Source of the DNA: DAOUET01 sp034430155
Lineage (GTDB): Bacteria; Chloroflexota; Anaerolineae; Anaerolineales; UBA4823
Direction: 5' to 3'
Length of the DNA stretch: 5,753 nt
Assembly (NCBI GenBank): GCA_034430155.1
Contig: DAOUET010000003.1
Coordinates: 1-5,753, forward strand
A program made the translations under genes and the position numbers. The notes under the pieces were generated by a model, which did not search any database, was not told the DNA's origin, and worked only from the letters and a program-made list of their open reading frames with translations. How positions within the stretch are numbered: the first letter of the stretch is position 1; each line of letters starts with the position of its first letter. This document shows positions 1 to 5,493 of the stretch, in pieces.

Positions 1-566
1 CTATGCCCTGACATACCCGCGAAAACCGCCCGGGCTTCCTCTCCTTGGAAAAGGCTGCGAGCCAATCCATTGGCTGAGCGGATGGCTTTCAATCCGAAGC
101 CGGTTAGCAGGAGGGGGTGGCGTGGTGGTATAGGTAACGGCCCCAGTAGGTCCTCGGACAGTTCTCCCCAGTGTTTTGCGATGGGGAACATCAATCGGCG
201 GTAAGCCGGGCCATCCCCCCCCAGCCTGGTGGCAGTAGATTCCAGCGATTTTTCGATCAGCACTGCCCGGCCTCCGTCCAGTGGGTGAGCCAGAGCTACC
301 GGTGGCTGAATCCACTCCACCCCATATTTTTCCAGGGGTATGCTGCGCATGAAGGGCGAGCCTAAGCCTAAGGGATGTATGGCGGAACACATATCGTGGC
401 AAAAGCCTGGCAAGGTAACCTGCATAGAGCGCATACCCCCTCCAACCGTATCTTTGGCCTCCAAAACCAACACACCATAGCCCTTGCGGGCCAGGGTGAT
501 GGCAGCCGCCAACCCGTTAGGGCCAGCGCCCACCACCACGGCATCGTATGCTGAACTACTATCCAT
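1..566 (-). CDS. FAD-dependent oxidoreductase, phytoene dehydrogenase/PYROXD2-like (N-terminal part, cut by window edge)
   Basis: The frame from the ATG at 566-564 is open for 188 codons and leaves the window at its left edge, so the C-terminal half or more is missing. The protein begins MDSSSAYDAVVVGAGPNGLA: a dinucleotide-binding strand with GxGxxG at residues 13-18, an acidic residue (E36) ending the second strand (VLVLEAKD) for the FAD ribose, and the glycine run VGGGMRS at 41-47. These are hallmarks of the amine-oxidase/phytoene-desaturase superfamily (COG1233 type). Further conserved-looking stretches are CSAIHPLGLGSPF (60-72) and VFAGMSGH (181-188), which fit the PYROXD2-like branch better than true carotenoid desaturases. 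The substrate cannot be told. The ribosome site is weak (GGAA seven bases before ATG), and the gene follows the 256-residue gene by 60 bp, so it is probably co-transcribed. Family assignment is firm; function is not. Confidence 0.88.
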   Translation of the reverse strand, partial: MDSSSAYDAVVVGAGPNGLAAAITLARKGYGVLVLEAKDTVGGGMRSMQVTLPGFCHDMCSAIHPLGLGSPFMRSIPLEKYGVEWIQPPVALAHPLDGGRAVLIEKSLESTATRLGGDGPAYRRLMFPIAKHWGELSEDLLGPLPIPPRHPLLLTGFGLKAIRSANGLARSLFQGEEARAVFAGMSGH

Positions 567-592
567 TGTTAGGTTCCAAAAACGATCTTGTC

Positions 593-629
593 TAATCGAT
601 AATTCACACTAAATACCAGCCATCGATTA
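593..629. repeat. 8-bp perfect inverted repeat between two genes
   Basis: The arms taatcgat (593-600) and atcgatta (622-629) are perfect inverted copies separated by 21 bases. The right arm includes the TAA stop of the 256-residue gene. Each arm holds the palindrome ATCGAT. The arms are AT-rich and no T-run follows in the direction of transcription, so this is not an intrinsic terminator. It could be an operator, a weak RNA hairpin or chance. Confidence 0.35.
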
Positions 630-1397
630 AGCCGCCTCACGCTTGAAAATTCCTTTCAACCAACGTGCCGGTGCCATCGCAAGGTATAGTCCGGTGCGGA
701 TGGCGGCATTTTGCCACAGATTGCCAGCCTGCGACCATTGTACGTGTGAGTCTACCAGTATATTCTTTTGGGTCACGCTCCCGCTAGCGCCGAAATAAGC
801 TGCCAGGTTTTGCAGGGTTTGGTGCCAGAAGGCGTCTTCTGACTTGTGACCGAACCCCAAGCGGAAGCTAATCTCGTAGAGCGGATCGTTGGCGCGAAAC
901 AAGGCCTGTATCTGAGCGACGGTGCCGCTTTCCTGGAAAGCGCTGAAAGTGATCATCCCGGCGAACATGTGCCCCTCAGGAGTCATAAAAGAGAAAGACT
1001 CCTCATCGGCGTAGATCACCATCACGCCAGTAGAAATGAGGGGCATACTGCCCGGTCCCTTCACCCCACCCGGGCCAGCCAGGTTGAGCAGAGCTACATC
1101 CCCCGGTTGCATACCCCCAACCCGTCCGTAAAAACGGTAGCCTTCCGGCCAAAACTTTGGGAAATTCTCCTTCCAGGCCTTGATCAGATCCTGAGGGTCT
1201 ATATTGACCCCTTCTAACCTTATGCGATAGGTCTTCTGCCACATCTGACCGAAACCTCGCAGTGGGCTGGAGAGCTGGCGACCATCTACGTTGAGGTTGA
1301 TCCCGGCGCCAGCATCCGAAACTTTGAGCTTGTCCACGGGCTTGGCCCAGGTGGATTCAACATCTCGCTGGGATGGTCCCTTTGCTTCTGTAGTCAT
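627..1397 (-). CDS. Conserved-looking protein of unknown function, 256 aa
   Basis: This is a complete gene with an excellent ribosome site (AGGAGG at 1403-1408, five bases before the ATG), ending in TAA. I do not recognise the family with certainty. There is no signal peptide and no clear membrane segment; the protein looks soluble, apart from a C-terminal stretch (about 229-252) that is hydrophobic with Arg/Lys and could touch a membrane or pack as an amphipathic helix. Notable segments are FWPEGYRFYGRVGGMQPGDV (82-101), TPEGHMFAGMITFSAF (139-154), NDPLYEISFRLGFGHKSEDA (170-189) and the aromatic-rich stretch VQWSQAGNLWQNAA (219-232). The EGH...G...F pattern followed by DPLYE..FRL vaguely recalls START/SRPBCC-type or DUF1990-like proteins, which is only a guess. 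It lies 90 bp after the second STAS gene and 60 bp before the FAD oxidoreductase, so a partner role with that flavoprotein is possible but unproven. Confidence 0.85.
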   Translation of the reverse strand: MTTEAKGPSQRDVESTWAKPVDKLKVSDAGAGINLNVDGRQLSSPLRGFGQMWQKTYRIRLEGVNIDPQDLIKAWKENFPKFWPEGYRFYGRVGGMQPGDVALLNLAGPGGVKGPGSMPLISTGVMVIYADEESFSFMTPEGHMFAGMITFSAFQESGTVAQIQALFRANDPLYEISFRLGFGHKSEDAFWHQTLQNLAAYFGASGSVTQKNILVDSHVQWSQAGNLWQNAAIRTGLYLAMAPARWLKGIFKREAA

Positions 1398-1414
1398 TAC
1401 TACCTCCTAAAAAC

Positions 1415-1426
1415 GCACGGGTGTGC
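1415..1426 (-). other. Small hairpin followed by a T-run in the leader of the 256-aa gene
   Basis: Read in the direction of transcription, GCAC (1426-1423) and GTGC (1418-1415) can pair across the loop ACCC and are followed by GTTTTT (1414-1409). The shape resembles a minimal intrinsic terminator or attenuator just before the ribosome site of the 256-residue gene. A four-pair stem is too short to be convincing by itself. Confidence 0.2.
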
Positions 1427-1458
1427 TTATCTTATGATTTGGTTATTTCTAAGTGATT

Positions 1459-1474
1459 TTCCCTGTCTAGGGAA
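1459..1474 (-). other. 6-bp hairpin just downstream of the second STAS gene
   Basis: TTCCCT and AGGGAA form a perfect six-pair stem around a four-base loop (AGAC), beginning 13 bases after the stop codon at 1488-1490. In the transcribed direction it is followed by A-rich sequence, not a T-run, so it is not a standard intrinsic terminator. It may protect the 3' end of the STAS message or help partition the operon. The rest of the 90-bp gap (1398-1487) contains the second small hairpin and the ribosome site; I saw no good -35/-10 pair. Confidence 0.3.
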
Positions 1475-1487
1475 CCATCGAGTGAAT

Positions 1488-1838
1488 CTACACTGCAGCA
1501 AGAGCCTCGGATTCGCCGTCCAAGATTGCGATTGCCTCGTTCAGGCGGGTGAGTTCGAAGATCTGGCGATAGTGTTCATTCAATCCATAGGCTAATAAAC
1601 GTTGCTTCTGGCGGTTGGCCCGGATCAGCAAGGTGACCAGCAAGCCGATACCCGAGCTGTTCATATATGAAAGATCACTGAAGTTCAATATGATACTGCG
1701 GGCTTGCGCCTTGGTGGCCTGGTTGTAGGCTTCCATCAAGGCTTGTTCGGCTTGGGCGTTGATTTCACCGTGTATGTCCACCACAAAAGCGGATGAACTG
1801 GCTTTACGGACTTGGGTGCTAAGGTTGGCAACTGACAT
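1488..1838 (-). CDS. STAS-domain protein, anti-sigma factor antagonist type (second of a tandem pair)
   Basis: This 116-residue single-domain STAS protein is of the usual SpoIIAA/RsbV length. Such proteins are phosphorylated on a conserved serine by an RsbW/SpoIIAB-type kinase and dephosphorylated by a PPM phosphatase, switching binding partners in the cytoplasm. Visible marks are the strand-turn VDIHGEINAQAE (20-31), the core strand SIILNFSDLSYMNSSGIGLL (48-67) with predicted phosphoserine S61, and the closing LNEHYRQIFELTRL (86-99). The residue before the serine is Asn60, whereas B. subtilis SpoIIAA has Asp. The frame is open further upstream to an ATG at 1895, but that start overlaps the previous gene and lacks a ribosome site, while the ATG at 1838-1836 has GGAGG at good spacing and begins where STAS domains normally begin. 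It lies 22 bp after its paralogue and appears about half identical to it by eye. It is a likely substrate of the kinase/phosphatase fusion encoded just upstream. Confidence 0.93.
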   Translation of the reverse strand: MSVANLSTQVRKASSSAFVVDIHGEINAQAEQALMEAYNQATKAQARSIILNFSDLSYMNSSGIGLLVTLLIRANRQKQRLLAYGLNEHYRQIFELTRLNEAIAILDGESEALAAV

Positions 1839-1842
1839 GTTT

Positions 1843-1847
1843 CCTCC
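1843..1847 (-). promoter_or_regulatory. Ribosome binding site deciding the start of the second STAS gene
   Basis: GGAGG lies four bases before the ATG at 1838-1836, within the 22-bp gap between the STAS genes. The alternative upstream ATG at 1895 has no such site and would put a 19-residue non-STAS extension on the protein, so the shorter start is preferred. Confidence 0.8.
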
Positions 1848-1860
1848 GATAAAAATAATA

Positions 1861-2214
1861 TTATGATTGGGTAAGGGCAACTGCGCTGGCCTCATCCGGG
1901 TACAGGGTGAGAAAATCCACCAGGCGGGTCACCTGGAAGATCTCCACGTAGTGATCGCTCAACCCGTAAACGGAAAGTTGGCGGTGGTTCTTACGAGCCA
2001 ACACCATCAAGCCGACGATCAGAGCGATCCCGGTGCTGTTGATATAACTAACATCCGTAAAATTCAAGACAATGTTTGCCGGGGAATCCTCTTCGGCTTG
2101 TAAATACGTCTGGTTGAGAGCGGTTTCAGCGAAGGCATTGATCTCTCCGTGCAAGTCAATCAGTGCGGCATCGCCTTGACGGCGTACCGAGGCTGAAAAG
2201 GGTTTTGTGGTCAT
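1861..2214 (-). CDS. STAS-domain protein, anti-sigma factor antagonist type (first of a tandem pair)
   Basis: This 117-residue protein is a single STAS domain. Marks in order are IDLHGEINAFAE (19-30), NIVLNFTDVSYINSTGIALI (47-66) with predicted phosphoserine S60 followed by T61, and LSDHYVEIFQVTRL (85-98). The NSTG motif is like the DSTG of RsbV but with Asp replaced by Asn59. The ATG shares four bases (ATGA) with the stop of the phosphatase/kinase gene, and a ribosome site AAAGGAG lies inside that gene's 3' end, so translation of the two is very probably coupled. This makes a functional pair likely: the fusion protein's ATPase domain would phosphorylate S60 and its PPM domain remove the phosphate. 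The C-terminal tail after about residue 105 (PDEASAVALTQS) is short and probably disordered. Differences from the neighbouring paralogue lie mainly in the first ten residues, the helix after residue 30 and the C-terminus. Confidence 0.94.
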   Translation of the reverse strand: MTTKPFSASVRRQGDAALIDLHGEINAFAETALNQTYLQAEEDSPANIVLNFTDVSYINSTGIALIVGLMVLARKNHRQLSVYGLSDHYVEIFQVTRLVDFLTLYPDEASAVALTQS

Positions 2215-3803
2215 GCCTCTCCTTTCAAATCAAAATATAACTTTAGGATGTGGTGAGATTCGGTTGAGATGACCTCCATATCATCTACCATGTTCTCAAT
2301 CAGGTAAAGACCCCATCCACGCGGTGACTGCAATCCTTGCAGCTTGGCTTCCAGGTCGGGTACGCCTGTAGGAGCCAATACCTGTCCGCTTCCATGATCG
2401 GTGATGGACACGCAAAGGCGTTGGGAGGTTGTGCTTACCTGGATATTGACGGGTTTATCTTCCTGATAATGGTTGCCATGTTCCATGGCATTCATGGTCG
2501 CTTCCGCCACGGCGGTTTTCAGGCGCTCCAGGCGTTCCGGGTGCATACCTAGTTCTGCCACCACCGAGGCCACTTGCTCCATGGCCTGGCGTTCGTTGCC
2601 TGGGGCACTTGGAACGCTTAGTTCGATTAGCAGCCGTTCCTGGACATCTTGGGGCGGCTCTGGGTTTCGCTGTAAGGTGACAAAGGTCACGTCATCTTCC
2701 TGTTCCCAACCTGAACCGGTAAAATCGCTCAATTCGCCTAAAAAGCACTGCACCAGGTCATTGTTACACCGATTTTGGGTCAGGATTTGACGGAGGAGAG
2801 GAAAGCCGAACATATCTTCATCGGGGTTATGCGCCTCGATCAGGCCATCGCTGTAAAAGAATACACTGTCGCCGGGGGCCAGGGTGGTTTCCTTCTCCTC
2901 ATATTCCATATCCGGCATCAAACCCAGGGGCATACCCCGGGCGCGCAACTCAACCACCTGCTCAGAATTACTCTGGTAAGGCGGTGGGTGACCAGCATTT
3001 GCGTATCGAAGTTTTCCGGTAGCAGGATCAAGCAAAGCATACAGGCAGGTGATGTACATGTTAGGAGGGATATCTGGGACGAGCAGGTTGTTGGCCTGAT
3101 AAAGTATTTGACCTGGAGATCTCCAGCGTTCGGCCGCTGAGCGTAAGATGCTGCGTGTAGTAGCCATCACCAGGGCAGCCGGAACGCCTTTATCGGTCAC
3201 GTCGGCGATAACCATGCCCAGGTGACCATCCGGGAAGGGAGTGAAATCGTAGAAATCCCCGCTCACGGCCCGTGCAGGTTGCCATAAGGCGGCGATCTGC
3301 CAGCCATCCAATTGGGGCAATTCCTTGGGGAGCAAGGTTTGCTGGATCACCCGCGCCACCCGCAACTCCTGCTCGATGCGCTCACGCTCACGAGCTGCGG
3401 CTTGCTGCTGCTGTACTAATTGGGCCACGCGCAGCGCTGGGGCAGCCTGGGTGGCCAGGGTGTTGAGTAGGCGCCGGTCGTCGGTGGAATAATCTTGCTC
3501 GCTCCGTCGTGGACCCAGGTTAAGCATGCCGATCAATTCCCCCTGGCTGACCAGGGGCACGATCAGCTTTATCTGGTTATTCTTGAGTTGGTGCAAAGCA
3601 GGCGAATCCATATTGAGGCGATCAACCTCTACCACACCCGAAGCGCTGAGCAAATAAGCGGAAAGTGGATCATTGGGAGCTAGATCCAGGTCGATCATCT
3701 CCACTGGTGGGAGTTCGGTCGTGGTTTCCAGCTTCTCTCCGCTAGCCGCCTTGGAGCGAGGCTTGGGAAAACCGGTAATTGATTTCCATAATCTGGTTAT
3801 CAT
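2211..3803 (-). CDS. SpoIIE/PPM serine phosphatase fused to an RsbW-like ATPase/kinase, with partial GAF domain
   Basis: The 530-residue protein has four parts. Residues 1-45 form a basic then acidic leader. Residues about 45-130 look like the second half of a GAF domain (LIVPLVSQGELIGMLNLG, then STDDRRLLNTLATQAAPAL). Residues 130-160 are a charged coiled linker ending in IQQTLLP, typical before SpoIIE domains. Residues about 165-378 are the PPM phosphatase, with metal-site motifs GDFYDF (182-187), IADVTDKGVPAAL (199-211), YANAGHPPP (267-275), FYSDGLIEA (316-324) and EDDVTF (369-374). Residues about 390-527 are a GHKL ATPase with N-box EATMNAMEHGN (434-444, catalytic-type E434 and N438), G1 DHGSG (469-473) and G2 RGWGLYLIENMV (495-506). 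Both halves keep their key residues, so the protein could both phosphorylate and dephosphorylate STAS partners in the cytoplasm. No membrane segment is present. Two STAS genes follow immediately, the first overlapping by four bases. Its own ribosome site is poorly spaced, which may limit expression. Confidence 0.95.
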   Translation of the reverse strand: MITRLWKSITGFPKPRSKAASGEKLETTTELPPVEMIDLDLAPNDPLSAYLLSASGVVEVDRLNMDSPALHQLKNNQIKLIVPLVSQGELIGMLNLGPRRSEQDYSTDDRRLLNTLATQAAPALRVAQLVQQQQAAARERERIEQELRVARVIQQTLLPKELPQLDGWQIAALWQPARAVSGDFYDFTPFPDGHLGMVIADVTDKGVPAALVMATTRSILRSAAERWRSPGQILYQANNLLVPDIPPNMYITCLYALLDPATGKLRYANAGHPPPYQSNSEQVVELRARGMPLGLMPDMEYEEKETTLAPGDSVFFYSDGLIEAHNPDEDMFGFPLLRQILTQNRCNNDLVQCFLGELSDFTGSGWEQEDDVTFVTLQRNPEPPQDVQERLLIELSVPSAPGNERQAMEQVASVVAELGMHPERLERLKTAVAEATMNAMEHGNHYQEDKPVNIQVSTTSQRLCVSITDHGSGQVLAPTGVPDLEAKLQGLQSPRGWGLYLIENMVDDMEVISTESHHILKLYFDLKGEA

Positions 3804-3815
3804 TGATTTGATTTA

Positions 3816-3819
3816 CTCC
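3816..3819 (-). promoter_or_regulatory. Distant ribosome binding site of the phosphatase/kinase gene
   Basis: The only purine-rich ribosome-site candidate, GGAG, lies 12 bases before the ATG at 3803-3801, which is longer than the usual 5-10. No nearer alternative exists, and an ATG lying closer is followed at once by an in-frame stop. Initiation is therefore probably weak compared with the STAS genes, which have well-spaced sites. Confidence 0.45.
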
Positions 3820-3858
3820 ATTTATTATCATAATTGTATAAATTCAGCGTCTCCTAAA

Positions 3859-3878
3859 CGTTACGAGAAGCGTTACGA
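3859..3878. repeat. Direct repeat of an octamer, 12-bp period, possible activator site
   Basis: The octamer cgttacga occurs at 3859-3866 and again at 3871-3878, separated by gaag. A spacing near one helical turn is typical of tandem binding sites for dimeric or head-to-tail regulators. The pair sits just upstream of the AT-rich -10-like hexamers, with the nearer copy covering about where a -35 element would fall for TATACA at 3840-3835. The regulator is unknown. Confidence 0.45.
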
Positions 3879-3911
3879 AAGTGATGAATCTTTCACCTAA
3901 CCTATCCATCC

Positions 3912-3923
3912 CGCTCCGGAGCG
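3912..3923. repeat. 12-bp perfect palindrome downstream of the reductase gene
   Basis: CGCTCCGGAGCG is perfectly self-complementary and begins 27 bases after the reductase stop codon. As RNA it could form only a four-pair stem with a CCGG loop, and no T-run follows, so an intrinsic terminator is unlikely. As DNA it could be a dyad operator for the downstream operon. Confidence 0.4.
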
Positions 3924-3950
3924 TGTACCTAGGGAGATGAATTGAGTCTT

Positions 3951-5423
3951 TCAGCTCCGATCCCGCCACTCCCACTCGGCAGTGTGAGTGCGGCTAAGGG
4001 TGCGCCACTCGGGTGAGAGCGGCATGACCCCCAATTCAGCCACGATCTTACGGGCGGCCAGTCCCAGAATGGCCGTGTAGGTAGGGTAGGAGATCTCCAG
4101 TTCAGCCAATTGTTCAACCCACATACCAGCCGCCATACCCGCAGCGACCATCTGGGTTACCTCGACAGCCTGCTCACCAACCACGTGAACGCCCAAGATT
4201 CGATGGGTTTCGACGGAAACGATCAGCTTGCAGAAGCCCTCGGTCAACCCATCGATGACCGCCCGGTCCATGTCGGTATAGGGGATCTTGGCTGCGACGT
4301 AGTCCCCTTCAGCCTTGGCCTGGCTTTCAGTTAACCCCACACTGGCATATTCCGGATCGGTGAAGCTGCCGTGGGGAACGATCAAGTGGTGGATAGGTTG
4401 CCCTATACCTAACACGGCATTCTCCGCGGCAGCACGAGCCTGGTAGCTGGCACTCTGAACCAGCATCATGCGCCCGGTGATATCGCCAGCGGCGAAGATG
4501 TGGGGCATGGAGGTTTGCATGTAATCGTTGACGGTGATGTAGCTGCTGTGAGTCTCGACCCCGGCCGCCGATAAGTTGAGAGAGGTCACGTTTCCAGGCC
4601 ATCCAGCCGCTATAAGGACCCTTTCGGTATTTACCCGAAGAACTTCCCCACTTTGGGTATAAACCAGGCTCAGCCCTTCCCGCTCTGGCTCGATCCGCTG
4701 TACCCCCCCAATACCGGTGAGAATACGCACGCCCCGTTTCTGGAAAGCAATCTGCATGGCTTGAGAGACATCTTCTTCTTCCGCCGGTAAAATGCGTGAT
4801 GCGAGATCCAGCAGGGTCACCTCGGTGCCAAAGGCTGCAAAAATTGAGGCCAACTGGCAGCCAGTGGCAGCCGCACCGATGATGGCCAGCGAGCGCGGCA
4901 AAGCGCGCAACGACCACACTTCACTGTGGGTCAGGGCTAGATCGGCTCCGGGAAAGGCCAGGCGGCGAGCCTGCCCGCCTGCACATATGATGAACTTTTT
5001 CGCGTCCAGCCTTGTGACCGAGCCATCCTGATTATCTTCGGTAGAATTCAAAGCGAGGGTGTGCGGATCGACGAATTGCGCCTGCCCCACAGCTTCATAT
5101 ACTTGTACACCCGACGATTCAAGGTGATTAATGAGCTGTTTTTTCTCATGTAATTGATAAACTACCTGTTGGGTGCGCTTCATCAGACCGGAGAAATCCA
5201 GTGCAGGACGCTCTGCATACAGGCCATAGCTGGCGAAGTTTTCGCTGGCACGCATTAAGCGAGCGGCACGGGCCAGCACCCGGGTCGGAACGCAGCCATC
5301 GTTGGTGCAGGTGCCCCCCAACCTATCCCGCTCAATCAGGGCTACCGTGGCGCCCAGCTCACGAGCCCTTAGCGCGGCGGTTACTCCCGCTGGACCACCG
5401 CCGATTACAATAACATCGAACAT
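3951..5423 (-). CDS. Pyridine nucleotide-disulfide oxidoreductase, mercuric reductase/dihydrolipoamide dehydrogenase-like
   Basis: This 490-residue flavoprotein has the full class-I architecture. FAD is bound by VIGGGPAG (6-13) and the late motif HIFAAGDITG (308-317, D314). The redox disulfide is C39/C44 in GGTCTNDGCVPTR. The NAD(P) domain begins at IIGAAATGCQLA (181-192), where the second glycine of GxGxxG is alanine, and its second strand ends in D206, which hints at NADH but does not prove it. The dimerisation domain (about 345-465) contains FTDPEYASVGLTE (354-366). The usual HxxPTxxE acid-base motif reads EISYPTYTAIL (443-453), so the catalytic His is Tyr446 and the Glu is Ala451. There is no N-terminal heavy-metal domain and no paired C-terminal cysteines as in MerA, so mercury reduction is unlikely. 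An AAGGAG site (5434-5439) lies ten bases before the ATG. It lies 70 bp after the membrane-protein gene, and its electron acceptor is unknown. Confidence 0.93.
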   Translation of the reverse strand: MFDVIVIGGGPAGVTAALRARELGATVALIERDRLGGTCTNDGCVPTRVLARAARLMRASENFASYGLYAERPALDFSGLMKRTQQVVYQLHEKKQLINHLESSGVQVYEAVGQAQFVDPHTLALNSTEDNQDGSVTRLDAKKFIICAGGQARRLAFPGADLALTHSEVWSLRALPRSLAIIGAAATGCQLASIFAAFGTEVTLLDLASRILPAEEEDVSQAMQIAFQKRGVRILTGIGGVQRIEPEREGLSLVYTQSGEVLRVNTERVLIAAGWPGNVTSLNLSAAGVETHSSYITVNDYMQTSMPHIFAAGDITGRMMLVQSASYQARAAAENAVLGIGQPIHHLIVPHGSFTDPEYASVGLTESQAKAEGDYVAAKIPYTDMDRAVIDGLTEGFCKLIVSVETHRILGVHVVGEQAVEVTQMVAAGMAAGMWVEQLAELEISYPTYTAILGLAARKIVAELGVMPLSPEWRTLSRTHTAEWEWRDRS

Positions 5424-5493
5424 AAAGCGAATTCTCCTTCTATAGGGTCCATTTCAGCTAGCAACGGAGGGCGTGTAAGATCTTCTTTCACTC

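Larger units (their letters stand above)
3804..3950 (-). promoter_or_regulatory. Intergenic control region, probable promoter of the phosphatase-STAS operon
   Basis: This 147-bp gap is the largest non-coding stretch and changes composition sharply: GC-rich next to the reductase stop, AT-rich before the phosphatase start. Read in the transcribed direction it holds a palindrome, a repeated octamer, then the -10-like hexamers TATACA (3840-3835), TATGAT (3832-3827) and GATAAT (3829-3824). No good -35 box lies 16-18 bases upstream of any of them. That fits an activator-dependent promoter, or a sigma factor with another -35, or no promoter at all. The transcription start is unknown. Confidence 0.4.

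Noticed and set aside
1..402. Open frame on the minus strand ending at a stop at the very left edge
   Set aside because: It is out of frame with the FAD oxidoreductase, whose frame gives clear GxGxxG and GGG motifs; the product is low-complexity and Pro/Gly/Arg-rich with no family features.
846..1217. 123-codon plus-strand open frame opposite the 256-residue gene
   Set aside because: Its translation has no recognisable features, and the minus-strand gene there has a strong ribosome site and protein-like composition.
1398..1487. TAGACA as a -35 box for a promoter before the 256-residue gene
   Set aside because: No acceptable -10 hexamer lies 16-18 bases downstream.
1839..1895. N-terminal extension of the second STAS protein from an ATG at 1895
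   Set aside because: It overlaps the end of the preceding STAS gene, lacks a ribosome site and adds residues unlike any STAS start; the ATG at 1838 has GGAGG at proper spacing.
2337..3900. Several plus-strand open frames of 60-120 codons opposite the phosphatase gene
   Set aside because: They are antisense shadows of a well-supported gene, with no family motifs and no convincing ribosome sites.
3912..3923. The palindrome as an intrinsic terminator for the reductase
   Set aside because: The RNA stem would be only four pairs, and the following bases are G/A-rich with no T-run.
4327..4917. 196-codon open frame on the minus strand inside the reductase
   Set aside because: It is a shifted-frame shadow of the disulfide reductase, rich in Arg, Cys, His and Trp, with no recognisable motif and no ribosome site.
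3951..5423. Naming the reductase MerA (mercuric reductase)
   Set aside because: There is no N-terminal heavy-metal-binding domain, no C-terminal cysteine pair, and no mer regulator or transporter in the window.
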